Part shown: piece by piece, positions 19,127-27,922 of the stretch
Numbering within the stretch: position 1 is the first letter of the stretch
Layout of the letters: each line of letters opens with the position of its first letter
Origin: Methanolobus tindarius DSM 2278
GTDB taxonomy: Archaea > Halobacteriota > Methanosarcinia > Methanosarcinales > Methanosarcinaceae
DNA length: 64,000 nucleotides
Assembly: GCF_000504205.1 (NCBI RefSeq)
Contig: NZ_AZAJ01000001.1
Location: 434,001-498,000, forward strand
Direction: 5' to 3'
Position numbers and translations under genes: made by a program
Notes under the pieces: model-generated
Databases searched by the model: none
Told to the model about the DNA's origin: nothing
Seen by the model: only the letters and a program-made list of their open reading frames with translations

Positions 19127-20989
19127 TTACCCCCTGATAGCTTTTGCACCGGTAACAACTTCTTCATCAAGACCCTCCACTATCAAAGTGGGTAATTTTG
19201 CTATCTCAGCTTCACTGAGTGTTGCTACAGAGTAACTGAGGACTTTAGACGCACCTGGTGAAACACTTAGCTTCCATATATAATCAAAATCACTACCCAT
19301 GCTTATCACCTTGGGCTGCGGCACTGCATTTTCGATTTCAAAAGGCACCATATCATGTACATTGAAATTTTGTTTTTTACTGGTGTAATTCTTAGCCCTG
19401 ATAGAGATCTTTGCACCACCATTACCATCAGGTTCTACTATCCTGTCTACCAGAAGATTGCCCATGACCTTTGCAACCACAGGATTTATGTCAGGAACAT
19501 CGCGTTCAAGAGTTTCAGCAAGTTTGCTGGCCATTTTTGGCAGCACCTTTGTGATAATAACCTCTTTTTCACGCCTCTTTTTGAGATCATTACGTTTGTT
19601 AAGATACCTGTTCATCTTTCTGGCTACTTCTTTAATGGCAAGCTCTATCTCATCCCTTATTTCAGGAATTTCTGCCACAGCATCCTTGGATTCGGAAGTG
19701 AAAGGAACATTGGTTGATGCTACGTGAACTAAAATAACCACAGGACCTGTTGGAAGTCCTCCGCCTGGCTGGCTCAGACCATACTGCTTCCACTTAACAG
19801 ACTCAATCGCATGAGTGATAACACATCCACCTTGCTGATACAGGAGCGGAACCCTGTTGGCAAAACGCATGATATCCACACGGTCGTCTTTTTGGAGTTC
19901 ACCACCAAAGGCGATACCAACTTCAACAATAAAAGGATTACCTGAGAATACAGATGCGGTTCTGGTGGTTGTGGCTATGAAATCAACACTGAACTCCTTC
20001 TCAAGTCCTTTGTAGATAAGTTCCTCACCAATAGGAGAAAGACAATCTGTAGGTGGAGCCATTATCTTTACCCTGGAGAATGCATCCAGCAATTTACGGG
20101 ACTGGTCCCTTGTCATCTCATGCGGATCAAGTTCCGGGTCAAGTCCGGAGGCCTTGCATATTTCTTCTGCGGCAAGATGACCAATCTTTGAGAATGAGTA
20201 ACGCAGGAAGGGGGAAAGCTTCTGTCTTTCAGTATACCTCAGCATTTTCATCAGAGTACCAAGCTCAATACCATGCGGATGAGGCAGTATCTCTTTTGCA
20301 GGAACCGGAAGTTTGTCCGTGGCCCTTTCAAAAGTTTCCTGGTTTCCATCCGGTTCAATCAGGGTAATTCTTGCATGAGGATTCACGATTGCAGTGGCTT
20401 TCAGATACTCATAGATGGACTGGCGTCTTCCCTTTACATAGGAAGCTTCCATTTCCATTTCAATGCGAGTACCATGTGGCCTGTCCCAGTCTACCACATC
20501 ATCCCTGATAATCTCAGGATCGTTGGTACTGGTGTTTATCATTAACTCGTAATAGTGTGCAGGTTTTCCATGACCTATTTTAGACGTAATCTTTGTATGG
20601 TGACCTGATGTCAGTTGTGAATAAAGCACCGATGCCGATATACCTATACCCTGCTGTCCACGACTTTGTTTTAGAGCGTGGAACCTTGAGCCGTAGAGGA
20701 GTTTTGCAAAGACCTTTGGAATCTGCTCCTTGATGATACCAGGCCCGTTGTCTTCCACGATGATTACCACGTTGTCTTTGCCCGAGCGTTCTATATGAAG
20801 GAAAATGTCAGGAAGTATTTCTGATTCCTCACATGCATCAAGGGAGTTATCCACTGCTTCCTTGACCGTTGTTATTAGACTGCGCGGGGCTGAATCAAAA
20901 CCCAGAATTTGCCTGTTCTTTTCAAAGAACTCTGCAACGCTTATTGATTTCTGGTTTTTGGCAAGTTCTTCTGCAATTGGATTATCCAT
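19127..20989 (-). CDS. top6B: DNA topoisomerase VI subunit B
   Basis: 620 residues, ATPase subunit of topoisomerase VI. The GHKL ATP-binding fold shows the N-box [22 protein letters not shown] and [13 protein letters not shown]. The transducer follows with [31 protein letters not shown]-terminal extension of about 100 residues ([19 protein letters not shown]) is an immunoglobulin-like domain as in Methanosarcina Top6B. It is the first gene of the top6B-top6A pair. A minus-strand TATA-like TTTTTATATATTC lies near 21052-21064. Confidence 0.97.
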   Translation of the reverse strand: MDNPIAEELAKNQKSISVAEFFEKNRQILGFDSAPRSLITTVKEAVDNSLDACEESEILPDIFLHIERSGKDNVVIIVEDNGPGIIKEQIPKVFAKLLYGSRFHALKQSRGQQGIGISASVLYSQLTSGHHTKITSKIGHGKPAHYYELMINTSTNDPEIIRDDVVDWDRPHGTRIEMEMEASYVKGRRQSIYEYLKATAIVNPHARITLIEPDGNQETFERATDKLPVPAKEILPHPHGIELGTLMKMLRYTERQKLSPFLRYSFSKIGHLAAEEICKASGLDPELDPHEMTRDQSRKLLDAFSRVKIMAPPTDCLSPIGEELIYKGLEKEFSVDFIATTTRTASVFSGNPFIVEVGIAFGGELQKDDRVDIMRFANRVPLLYQQGGCVITHAIESVKWKQYGLSQPGGGLPTGPVVILVHVASTNVPFTSESKDAVAEIPEIRDEIELAIKEVARKMNRYLNKRNDLKKRREKEVIITKVLPKMASKLAETLERDVPDINPVVAKVMGNLLVDRIVEPDGNGGAKISIRAKNYTSKKQNFNVHDMVPFEIENAVPQPKVISMGSDFDYIWKLSVSPGASKVLSYSVATLSEAEIAKLPTLIVEGLDEEVVTGAKAIRG

Positions 20990-21052
20990 AAAAGTATCTT
21001 CCTCGTCCGTTATTGGTCACTATCCCTTGTGACCAGAAAACAATAACCACGA

Positions 21053-21064
21053 ATATATAAAAAT
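21053..21064 (-). promoter_or_regulatory. TATA-like promoter element of top6BA
   Basis: On the minus strand the sequence reads TTTTTATATATT, about 65-75 bases upstream of the top6B start, which would give a leader of about 40 bases. It is the only clear TATA box between top6B and the divergent side. Confidence 0.5.
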
Positions 21065-21164
21065 GTTTTTTCAGGATCATGGATACGTCTTTTCCATGAT
21101 CCCAGGTTTTGAGCAAATTATGCTACTTACAGTGATTGCATATAAATTAAAAGTGAAGTGAAAT

Positions 21165-21398
21165 CTATTTCAGCTCTGCACCCACAATTGTCTGGGTTGC
21201 GGTTACTGATTCTGTTTCACGTATAAGATCGACTATGCTGTTAAGATTGCCAAGGTCATCAACCTCAATAATCACAACAAAGTCATATTCTCCAAAAACG
21301 TGATAGATGTCCTTTATACCTTCTATTCTGTTGAGTTCGTTAAAAGCTGTCCTTTCACTACCTGGCAGCACATTAACCATAGTTACGCCTATTACCAT
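21165..21398 (-). CDS. Stand-alone Lrp/AsnC ligand-binding (RAM) domain protein
   Basis: About 78 residues from the ATG at 21398. An upstream in-frame codon at 21446 would add 16 unconvincing residues. The sequence MVIGVTMVNVLPGSERTAFN...VFGEYDFVVIIEVDDLGNLN...VTATQTIVG is the dimeric alpha/beta-barrel effector domain of Lrp/AsnC regulators without the DNA-binding helix-turn-helix. Such proteins assemble into ring-like oligomers, bind amino acids, and may modulate full-length Lrp proteins such as the one at 55708-56202. Confidence 0.85.
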   Translation of the reverse strand: MVIGVTMVNVLPGSERTAFNELNRIEGIKDIYHVFGEYDFVVIIEVDDLGNLNSIVDLIRETESVTATQTIVGAELK

Positions 21399-21524
21399 TT
21401 TATCACTTAGACAGAAGTAGGATACAAAGTATTTAGAAGTTTTCAATAATTCATTTGAGCCTCAGAAAAGCAGAAAATATCTAATAAATATAATCGACAT
21501 CAAGAGCCATGTTTCAAAAATCAC

Positions 21525-21541
21525 CTCATCATAATGATGAG
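21525..21541. promoter_or_regulatory. Palindrome upstream of the small-RNA candidate promoter
   Basis: CTCATCAT-A-ATGATGAG is a perfect 17-base dyad, ending about 10 bases before the TATA-like TTTATATA. This position suits an operator or activator site. Confidence 0.45.
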
Positions 21542-21554
21542 TATGAGAATAATC

Positions 21555-21562
21555 TTTATATA
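21555..21562 (+). promoter_or_regulatory. TATA box upstream of structured RNA candidate
   Basis: TTTATATA within AATAATCTTTATATACTAAG is a good archaeal TATA box. A start about 22-26 bases downstream would fall at about 21583-21588, exactly where the inverted-repeat structure begins. Confidence 0.5.
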
Positions 21563-21586
21563 CTAAGAATATCATACTAGGAATTG

Positions 21587-21650
21587 ATGAGCGGGTTATC
21601 CTCTTTTTGACAATAACCCCCACTCCCCAACCCGCTCATACTCCACTCCA
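21587..21650 (+). ncRNA. Candidate small regulatory RNA with competing stems
   Basis: An 11-bp perfect outer stem (ATGAGCGGGTT at 21587-21597 with AACCCGCTCAT at 21629-21639) competes with a 7-bp stem (GGGTTAT at 21593-21599 with ATAACCC at 21613-21619). The two share bases 21593-21597. The intervening strand is unusually C-rich (21617-21633), able to pair with G-rich Shine-Dalgarno-like sequences. A TATA box sits 25-30 bases upstream and CTTTTCT follows at about 21651-21657, where the transcript may end. No sensible open frame exists. Transcription is not shown; this is a prediction. Confidence 0.45.
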
Positions 21651-22206
21651 CTTTTCTGATACATAATATTAAAAATCAATCAGCTTGGGCTTTGTTTTTA
21701 AATATCCTCCAACCATTAGGGAAAAATCAATAATTATGACCGGATTTGTATGAACAAGCATACATATGAATACTGCTGATTTATAAAAATAACAGAGTAC
21801 TTTTTTCTTTAATGTTGCACAATTCATACAGAATAATACAACAATCCAAACAAAAGTAAATGATGATATTTCATCCATGCAGCAAATTTCATTTGAAAAC
21901 AGACATTACAAATCAATCGTTTATCTTATGGGGAATAATACATCTAGAGCTTTAGAATATGAAGCCTGTAAAATACAAATCAATAAACGACACCATCCAA
22001 CTTTACATAAAATAGTATTCAATTATAAATACAGAAATGATAAGATATAATTTAAAGTTGATTATTACATACGAATAATATAAAACATACATTAGAGAAT
22101 ATACCATAAAATATATTCAATTGATAGCAAATCCGCAGCCACGTGATAATCAACAGAAATATCAAAGATACAATCAGTCAATCAATCACGATTAAACCCA
22201 AAAAAC
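21651..22206. other. AT-rich intergenic region, no gene seen
   Basis: About 550 bases downstream of rfcL and of the RNA candidate. Open frames here are short and have no family resemblance. The only pattern noted is a TGTATGA-N4-GCATACA dyad at 21747-21764. Confidence 0.5.
21747..21764. promoter_or_regulatory. TGTATGA...GCATACA dyad (copy 1)
   Basis: TGTATGA-ACAA-GCATACA, one of four similar dyads in non-coding DNA of this window (others at 25699-25717, 33032-33051, 51157-51174). This copy is not next to a gene start. Confidence 0.35.
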
Positions 22207-23715
22207 TCAGAAATCAAATAATGTTTTTTGTGGTTTTGCTGCGACTTCCTTTTTGGCCGGTGCTGTTACTTCATCCTTCTTAGAGGAGTCATTCCCAAAA
22301 GCAGAATCTAATGAAGTATTATTAGAAGCTGGCAACTTATCAAAACTAAGTTGAGAAGGATCTTTCTTTGGTGCAGATTTTTGAACAAAAAATTCAGGTT
22401 CATCTGTGGGAATGAAAGCCTGACGCTTATACTGTGCATCATCATACAATGCCTGAAGCTTTTTTGTGACCTTCTTTGCCCCCAGCAGATGGAGCATTTC
22501 ATCCATATCCAGCCCAAGAACAGCCACAACATCAGCAGCATATTCATCTTCCAGAATAAGACGTGAATACATACCTGCCACCTCAAGACGTGAATAACGC
22601 ATTGATTCATTGCAATGAGAACCAATTTTAACAGCAATATTGTTCCTCATATTGCGCCTGGAACGCATTTGTCCCATCTTACGCCACAAAGATGGTGGCT
22701 GATATTTTACAAAACCTCCACGCACCCTGGTTTTAGAAACCACAGTCCCACCAGTCATAAGCATGCCTGCATAACGCCACATGCGATAGTTCTGGCGCCT
22801 GCGTACGCGTCCGAGGAAACGATCCGAGCGGGAAAGATAGGAATACACGGCAATAATATCAGGAGTGAGAGATTCCTCACCTTTGCCGGTGTATTGGTAT
22901 GGAAGATTTTCATCAACCCAGTGAATAAGATCCTCAGGAGTTTCATCGAGGTTATATGTTGCCTCCAGTGCGGAGGAAACATCCTTGCCTTTGAATATCC
23001 TTCCAACCACTTTGAATATGGACTCTTTGTTATCACGTTCAGACGTGGAAATATCCTCAATATTGATCTCGGTACGCCCCATTGCAATGGCCTGGAGATC
23101 ATTGACAGCACTTCTGAAATCACCATCCGCAGATTCAGCTATTTTCTCAATAACACCCACACCGCACATGATACCTTCCTGCGATGCAATTTTCTTTAAT
23201 GCCGGAACCATAGAACGGGATTGTACAGATCCAAATTTAAGTTCAAGACATAAAGAACGTACAGTAGATGAAAGACCGTAAACATCATTGGCTATCAGGA
23301 TAATAGGCTGACTGGCTTTCTTTATAACATCAACTATTGCACGTGCCCCGCCGCGGTCACTGTTACCGTGCAGATTATCAGCTTCATCAAGAATTATGAG
23401 TCTCTTATCAGACGTACCTGTAAGTGTTTTCATCGTAGATGCAGAACCTGCAACCTTTTCAATAACACCTGCAGTTCTCTGGTCACTGGCATTAAGCTCA
23501 ATGACTTCCCAGTTCATATCCCTGGCAAGAGCATGTGCAGACGAGGTTTTACCAATACCGGCCTGACCGTGCAATATTACTGCTCTTTTTTCAGGAGTGC
23601 CATATTCCCACTGCTCTCCCCAGTTCCTGAGATCATCTATCACTTTCTTGTGGCCAACTACATCGCCCAGTGAGACTGGCCTGTACTTCTCTGCCCATTC
23701 CATCTGCACAGTCAT
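22207..23715 (-). CDS. rfcL: Replication factor C large subunit (clamp loader)
   Basis: About 502 residues from the ATG at 23715; a TTG at 23727 is less likely. The AAA+ core shows [20 protein letters not shown], Walker [17 protein letters not shown], and Walker [14 protein letters not shown]. The C-terminal region is lysine-rich and ends PQKTLFDF, a PCNA-interacting (PIP) motif placed at the very C-terminus. With RfcS it loads the PCNA sliding clamp on DNA. It is divergent from mtxX, with about 87 bases between the two starts. Confidence 0.96.
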   Translation of the reverse strand: MTVQMEWAEKYRPVSLGDVVGHKKVIDDLRNWGEQWEYGTPEKRAVILHGQAGIGKTSSAHALARDMNWEVIELNASDQRTAGVIEKVAGSASTMKTLTGTSDKRLIILDEADNLHGNSDRGGARAIVDVIKKASQPIILIANDVYGLSSTVRSLCLELKFGSVQSRSMVPALKKIASQEGIMCGVGVIEKIAESADGDFRSAVNDLQAIAMGRTEINIEDISTSERDNKESIFKVVGRIFKGKDVSSALEATYNLDETPEDLIHWVDENLPYQYTGKGEESLTPDIIAVYSYLSRSDRFLGRVRRRQNYRMWRYAGMLMTGGTVVSKTRVRGGFVKYQPPSLWRKMGQMRSRRNMRNNIAVKIGSHCNESMRYSRLEVAGMYSRLILEDEYAADVVAVLGLDMDEMLHLLGAKKVTKKLQALYDDAQYKRQAFIPTDEPEFFVQKSAPKKDPSQLSFDKLPASNNTSLDSAFGNDSSKKDEVTAPAKKEVAAKPQKTLFDF

Positions 23716-23802
23716 GTTATTACCCAATATTCAGGAAAAGTAATTAATGTTTGCACCACTTTGTTGTTCTGATTGATATTATTGATGGTAGAGGTATCAT
23801 CC

Positions 23803-24657
23803 ATGGGATCGAAAAGTACAGAAAATCTCCTGGGCCTTATAGAAAAAAGGGCATTAAAGAATCGGGCAAGAGTTGCCATAGGAGTACGCAACCCAAATCC
23901 CAAAATGCTGAAGAGTGCCAGGGATGCACACGTTGCAGGGTACGCACATGTGATGCTGGTGGGCAACAAAAAAGAAATCGAAGAGATAGGAACCGATCTT
24001 GAGATAGTTGGAACAAACGATCCAGAAAGAACCATCGGAGACCTGCTTAAATCCAGATATGTGGATGCTGCAGTTAGAGGTACGGCAGGAGCATCGCAAA
24101 CATTATCACACCTCAAAAAGATACTGAATCAGGAAAACCTTCACAGAATCGCATTGTTACAGACAAATGAAGGAACACCTTTTTTCATAGCGCCTGTAGG
24201 AATAGATGAAGGAAATGAACTGGCTGACAAAATTGATTTTATCAAACTTGGCGTGGAGTACATAAGAAGATTCAACATTGAGCCAGTCGTAGGAATCCTT
24301 TCCGGCGGGAGACTTGGAGATCTTGGACGTAACAGCCGTGTTGACCAGACGCTTGCTGAAGGAGACTTCATTGTAAATAGAATAAGAGAACAGGGAATAG
24401 AGGCAAAGCATTATACTATTCTAATTGAAGATGCAATTAAGGAGGCAAACTTCATACTGGCCCCTGACGGGATTTCAGGAAACCTGATATTCAGAACTCT
24501 TGTATTTCTGGGCGGAGGATACGGGTTTGGAGCACCGGTACTAATGGATGATTATGTATTTGTTGACACATCCAGAGTAGGCGGTCACTACACTAAGGCA
24601 ATAATGCTTGCCAGTGCACTGGTTGATAAAGAAGATACGAATACTAATGACCAGTGA
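23803..24657 (+). CDS. mtxX: MtxX family protein (methanogenesis marker protein 4)
   Basis: About 284 residues. I place the start at ATG 23803 (MGSKSTENLLGLIEKRA), because GAGGT lies 7 bases upstream; the open frame extends further 5' without support. The sequence matches the MtxX/marker 4 family, related to phosphate acetyl/butyryl transferases: RVAIGVRNPNPKMLKSA, GTAGASQTLSHLK, VVGILSGGRLGDLGR and FLGGGYGFGAPVLMDDYVFVDTSR. The family is almost restricted to methanogens and its reaction is unproven. It was once annotated as a methyltransferase. Confidence 0.93.
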   Translation: MGSKSTENLLGLIEKRALKNRARVAIGVRNPNPKMLKSARDAHVAGYAHVMLVGNKKEIEEIGTDLEIVGTNDPERTIGDLLKSRYVDAAVRGTAGASQTLSHLKKILNQENLHRIALLQTNEGTPFFIAPVGIDEGNELADKIDFIKLGVEYIRRFNIEPVVGILSGGRLGDLGRNSRVDQTLAEGDFIVNRIREQGIEAKHYTILIEDAIKEANFILAPDGISGNLIFRTLVFLGGGYGFGAPVLMDDYVFVDTSRVGGHYTKAIMLASALVDKEDTNTNDQ

Positions 24658-24771
24658 CAACAATAATTTATACAGGATGCATACAATCTAATTTATTAAA
24701 TACTTATTAAATTCATTTTATTCCATAGCAATAGTATTGCAACAATTAATAGTGCATAGGGAATGAGAGAT

Positions 24772-25536
24772 ATGGAAGCTGTACTGATAAAAGGAAAAAC
24801 AATTGCTTCTGCATGGTCTCAGCTGATCCGCGAGATCTATGAGAAGGGAGAGGAACATAAGCCGGACTATAAGACAATGACAAAGAGAGTTCATGCCACC
24901 ATATGTATTGAAGACGTGAACAATAATCAGGTTAGTCCTGCTGTACCCTTTGGAGAGAATCTTATAGCTAAATACAAGGAAGAACTTACAGAAGAATACG
25001 CAGACTGGTACAGTTCTCTTGAAGACGATGATAAGAGAAAATTTGACTACTGCTATGCCAAACAGTTATTCAGATACGGACAGGCAGCATATGACAGTGT
25101 AAATGCAAATGTAAGCAACCTGCGCCCAGGATCAAGGAGACATGTGGGCGTACTCTGGGAAAATGAAACACATATTCCTAAATTTGAAGACCAGCCCTGC
25201 TGGATTGCCTACAAGCTGGAACTATTGAATGACACGCAGGTGAGAATATACCTGCTTTACAGATCATGGGACGCTTTCGGAGGATTCCCGGCAAACATCC
25301 CGGCTATTGTCGAAGGATTTAAAAAAGTGTTCAAAGAACATGAACTTGACATCGAAATCGAATCACTTATTGCAACAGGATGGGATACACACATCTACGA
25401 CACTGACTTACAGGCAGTGGAAAAAATATTCAAAACAAATGAATTATGCCCATTATGTAAGTGCATAACTCCAAAACATTCATTCATCCAAACCACTAAA
25501 GGTAAGGCTTGCCCGGAATGTAAGAAATCCATGTAA
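24772..25536 (+). CDS. thyA: Thymidylate synthase, methanogen type, with C-terminal zinc ribbon
   Basis: About 254 residues from ATG 24772 (AGGGAATGAGAG precedes it; ATG 24763 sits too close to that site). The ThyA-like core has the catalytic Cys in FEDQPCWIAYKLEL (about residue 143), and SWDAFGGFPANIPAI for the nucleotide site. It should methylate dUMP, in methanogens probably with a tetrahydromethanopterin-type C1 donor. The tail LCPLCKCI...KACPECKK has two CxxC pairs and looks like a zinc ribbon appended after the enzyme domain. Confidence 0.9.
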   Translation: MEAVLIKGKTIASAWSQLIREIYEKGEEHKPDYKTMTKRVHATICIEDVNNNQVSPAVPFGENLIAKYKEELTEEYADWYSSLEDDDKRKFDYCYAKQLFRYGQAAYDSVNANVSNLRPGSRRHVGVLWENETHIPKFEDQPCWIAYKLELLNDTQVRIYLLYRSWDAFGGFPANIPAIVEGFKKVFKEHELDIEIESLIATGWDTHIYDTDLQAVEKIFKTNELCPLCKCITPKHSFIQTTKGKACPECKKSM

Positions 25537-25698
25537 TCTTACATTCATATTCTTTTTTAATGATCAAACATCCATCCTGATATCTCAATAACATGTTCAT
25601 TGCTTTAGTGTAACGTCTTTTGATCTCGTATTTATATAACAATCATACACAATAAGCAACAATCATAATTTTTAAAATATATATTAGTTAATTATATA

Positions 25699-25717
25699 TG
25701 TATGAAATATGCATACA
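25699..25717. promoter_or_regulatory. TGTATGA...GCATACA dyad just after a TATA box (copy 2)
   Basis: TGTATGA-AATAT-GCATACA overlaps the end of a TATATAT run (25693-25699) and lies 44-62 bases upstream of the ribbon-helix-helix gene at 25761. Bound protein here would block initiation. Autoregulation by that protein is an untested idea. Confidence 0.4.
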
Positions 25718-25760
25718 TTAATGTGATTCCACTAATCCGAGTTTCAGGGAGAGACATATC

Positions 25761-27596
25761 ATGAAAAGACTTACTATCAGCATGTCCGATGAGCTTTTTG
25801 ACAAACTGGACGTAATTGAAAACAAAAGCCTGTTCATCAGAAAGCTTATAGAAAGAGAACTTGACGCAGTGGATAATTTCTCTTCTGAAGAAGTTATTCC
25901 CTGGAGCGAAGGATTCAGTATTCTCAAAAAAGATGTTAATACAATATTCAGCCGACTTGAACAAATGGAAAACAAACTTGCAGGAATAAGCCCTGCACAA
26001 GAGAATGAACCTTTGATTCAGGAATCTTTAAACCCTCTTTTACAGGAAACTTCTGAACAAATACATGAACCACAGGATAATCTTGCACAGAATATTATCA
26101 GTCATGAAATTCCGGAACCTGTTGAACAAGTACTCGCTGAGGACATCGGCACTCAGAACATAAATGAAAATATTGGTGAAAATCATCCGGATATACCTGC
26201 CCCGGTTATGAATGGTACCGATATCAACATGGAAGATATGCGTGAAAATACCGGCAATGAACTTGAGATGGAGAGTTTCAAAACTGAAGATATGGGAATG
26301 ATTGAAACAGAAATCCCTGAACCAGCAGTAGCAACAAATATCCAGGAAACTGCCAACAATGCACCATCGATTGAAACCACTGAGCAGAACTTCAATCCGA
26401 TGGAAAATATCAGCGTAGAGGAACAGATAACTCCGAAAGAAAGTACAGTTTTAGTTGAAAATACGGAAGAAACATTTAACCCATCTATACCTGAAATGAA
26501 GAGGGAAAGTTCAGTAGATGCTGAAATTCCACACGAGCATAAACTCTCAGAACTGGTTGCAGAAAAAATACATAAGGAAACAGAAGTTGAAAACACTTCT
26601 TTAAAAGAAGCTGAAAAAAATCCTTTATTCATGCCCCCTGAAGGAGAAATGCAACAAACAGAGTTCCAGATGCCAGAATTGAAGCCACCGGAGCAAGAAA
26701 TGACACAACAGGAATTCCAGATGCCTGAATTGAAACCACTGGAGCAAGAAATGACACAACAGGAATTCCAGATGCCTGAATTGAAACCACCGGAGCAAGA
26801 AATAGCACAATCAGAGTTCCAGATGCCAGAATTGAAGCTGCCGGAGCAAGAAACGACACAACAGGAATTCCAGATGCCAGAATTGAAACCGCCGGAGCAA
26901 GAAGCAGAACAACCGGAGTTCCAGATGCCAGAATTGAAACCGCCGGGGCAAGAAGCAGAACAACCGGAGTTCCAGATGCCAGAGTTTAAGCCACCGGAAC
27001 AAGAAGCAGAACAACCGGAGTTCCAGATGCCAGAATTGAAACCGCCGGGGCAAGAGGCAGAACAACAGGAATTCCAGATGCCAGAATTGAAACCACCGGA
27101 GCAAGAAGCAGAACAACCGGAGTTCCAGATGCCAGAGTTTAAGCCACCGGAACAGGAGCTGGGACAAACGGCATTTGCGATGCCGGAGCTAGAAACATCA
27201 GGATCACCAGCAATGCCAGATACAAATGAAGCTGAGTTGGTTATGCCGGAAATGAAAGCACCTGAAATGCCGCCTATTGCCGGAGAATCGATGCCACCAT
27301 TTAATACAGGAACAGAAGCTGCACCTGAAATACAAACTGAAACAGCTCAGATGCAAGCATCAAAAGTTTCACCTGATGTAAATCAGAGTGCAGGGACTAA
27401 GCCGGACAAACTGGAAACCAATATTCTAATGTATATGCCACGCGGAGCTAAAGTTAAAAAAGAGATCATAAAGAGTCTGGTATCACGCCAGTTCAGTCAG
27501 GAAGACATTGACAGGAAGATACAGGAACTGGTTGCAAGAGAAATACTCATACTTAAGCAGGAAAATGGTGTTGAACAGCTTCACAGACTAAAGTAA
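25761..27596 (+). CDS. Ribbon-helix-helix protein with ten 17-residue repeats and a C-terminal wHTH-like domain
   Basis: 611 residues; no named family recognised. Residues 1-38 (MKRLTISMSDELFDKLDVIE...FIRKLIERELDAV) match a CopG/Arc-type ribbon-helix-helix DNA-binding fold. A short coiled coil follows (about 52-75), then a very acidic linker. Ten near-perfect repeats of the type EFQMPELKPPEQEAEQP occupy about residues 301-470. A compact C-terminal domain (about 550-611, MPRGAKVKKEIIKSLVSRQFSQEDIDRKIQELVAREIL) looks like a winged helix. GGGAG lies about 8 bases before the ATG. The layout suggests a DNA-tethered scaffold with an extended repeat spacer; function is unknown. Confidence 0.75.
   Translation: MKRLTISMSDELFDKLDVIENKSLFIRKLIERELDAVDNFSSEEVIPWSEGFSILKKDVNTIFSRLEQMENKLAGISPAQENEPLIQESLNPLLQETSEQIHEPQDNLAQNIISHEIPEPVEQVLAEDIGTQNINENIGENHPDIPAPVMNGTDINMEDMRENTGNELEMESFKTEDMGMIETEIPEPAVATNIQETANNAPSIETTEQNFNPMENISVEEQITPKESTVLVENTEETFNPSIPEMKRESSVDAEIPHEHKLSELVAEKIHKETEVENTSLKEAEKNPLFMPPEGEMQQTEFQMPELKPPEQEMTQQEFQMPELKPLEQEMTQQEFQMPELKPPEQEIAQSEFQMPELKLPEQETTQQEFQMPELKPPEQEAEQPEFQMPELKPPGQEAEQPEFQMPEFKPPEQEAEQPEFQMPELKPPGQEAEQQEFQMPELKPPEQEAEQPEFQMPEFKPPEQELGQTAFAMPELETSGSPAMPDTNEAELVMPEMKAPEMPPIAGESMPPFNTGTEAAPEIQTETAQMQASKVSPDVNQSAGTKPDKLETNILMYMPRGAKVKKEIIKSLVSRQFSQEDIDRKIQELVAREILILKQENGVEQLHRLK
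26661..27170 (+). repeat. Ten tandem 51-bp coding repeats
   Basis: Ten in-frame 51-bp units run without gaps inside the gene at 25761-27596. Each encodes EFQMPE(L/F)K(P/L)(P/L)(E/G)QE plus four variable residues. Several units are nearly identical at the DNA level (for example around 26922-27020 and 27024-27120), which points to recent duplication and possible copy-number variation. An eleventh, degenerate unit (AFAMPELETSG) follows. Confidence 0.95.
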
Positions 27597-27628
27597 AACC
27601 AGTAGTGATATCGGACTGGATGTTAACA

Positions 27629-27805
27629 TCAGATTAGGCCGGATCTTTCAGAAGACATTTCTGAAAAGATAATTCCTGATGAGCATTGTTTGCAAACATT
27701 ACGGGAAGTGTCAAAGCAACTACTGCAAACAAGCCTGCCGCATAGACTACATGTGTTCAGACCGGATACAGAACCACATATAGCACAAATACCCACTCTT
27801 TCCAT
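27629..27805 (-). CDS. Small zinc-finger protein
   Basis: About 58 residues from the ATG at 27805; an in-frame start at 27841 would add 12 residues. CAICGSVSGLNTCSLCGRLV is followed by CSSCFDTSRNVCKQC. The eight cysteines form four CxxC-like pairs, consistent with two zinc sites in a treble-clef or B-box-like fold. It probably acts as a nucleic-acid or protein-binding adaptor. Function unknown. It converges with the repeat protein gene. Confidence 0.6.
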   Translation of the reverse strand: MERVGICAICGSVSGLNTCSLCGRLVCSSCFDTSRNVCKQCSSGIIFSEMSSERSGLI

Positions 27806-27922
27806 TAAGGAATAGTCTTGTAATTTTAAATAAAAATCCATCGGTCAAGCATAAAAAAGAAAGAAAGAGCATATCTGTTAGGATCTACCCTGACACATTA
27901 TAATATAAAAATAAAAATGGCA

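Noticed and set aside
26629-27167. Minus-strand frames rich in Leu/Phe/His across the repeat region
   Set aside because: They are complementary-strand shadows of the repeats in the gene at 25761-27596.
26661-27170. Tandem repeats resembling a CRISPR or satellite array
   Set aside because: The repeats are contiguous with no spacers, a multiple of three long, and in frame inside one gene, so they encode a protein repeat.
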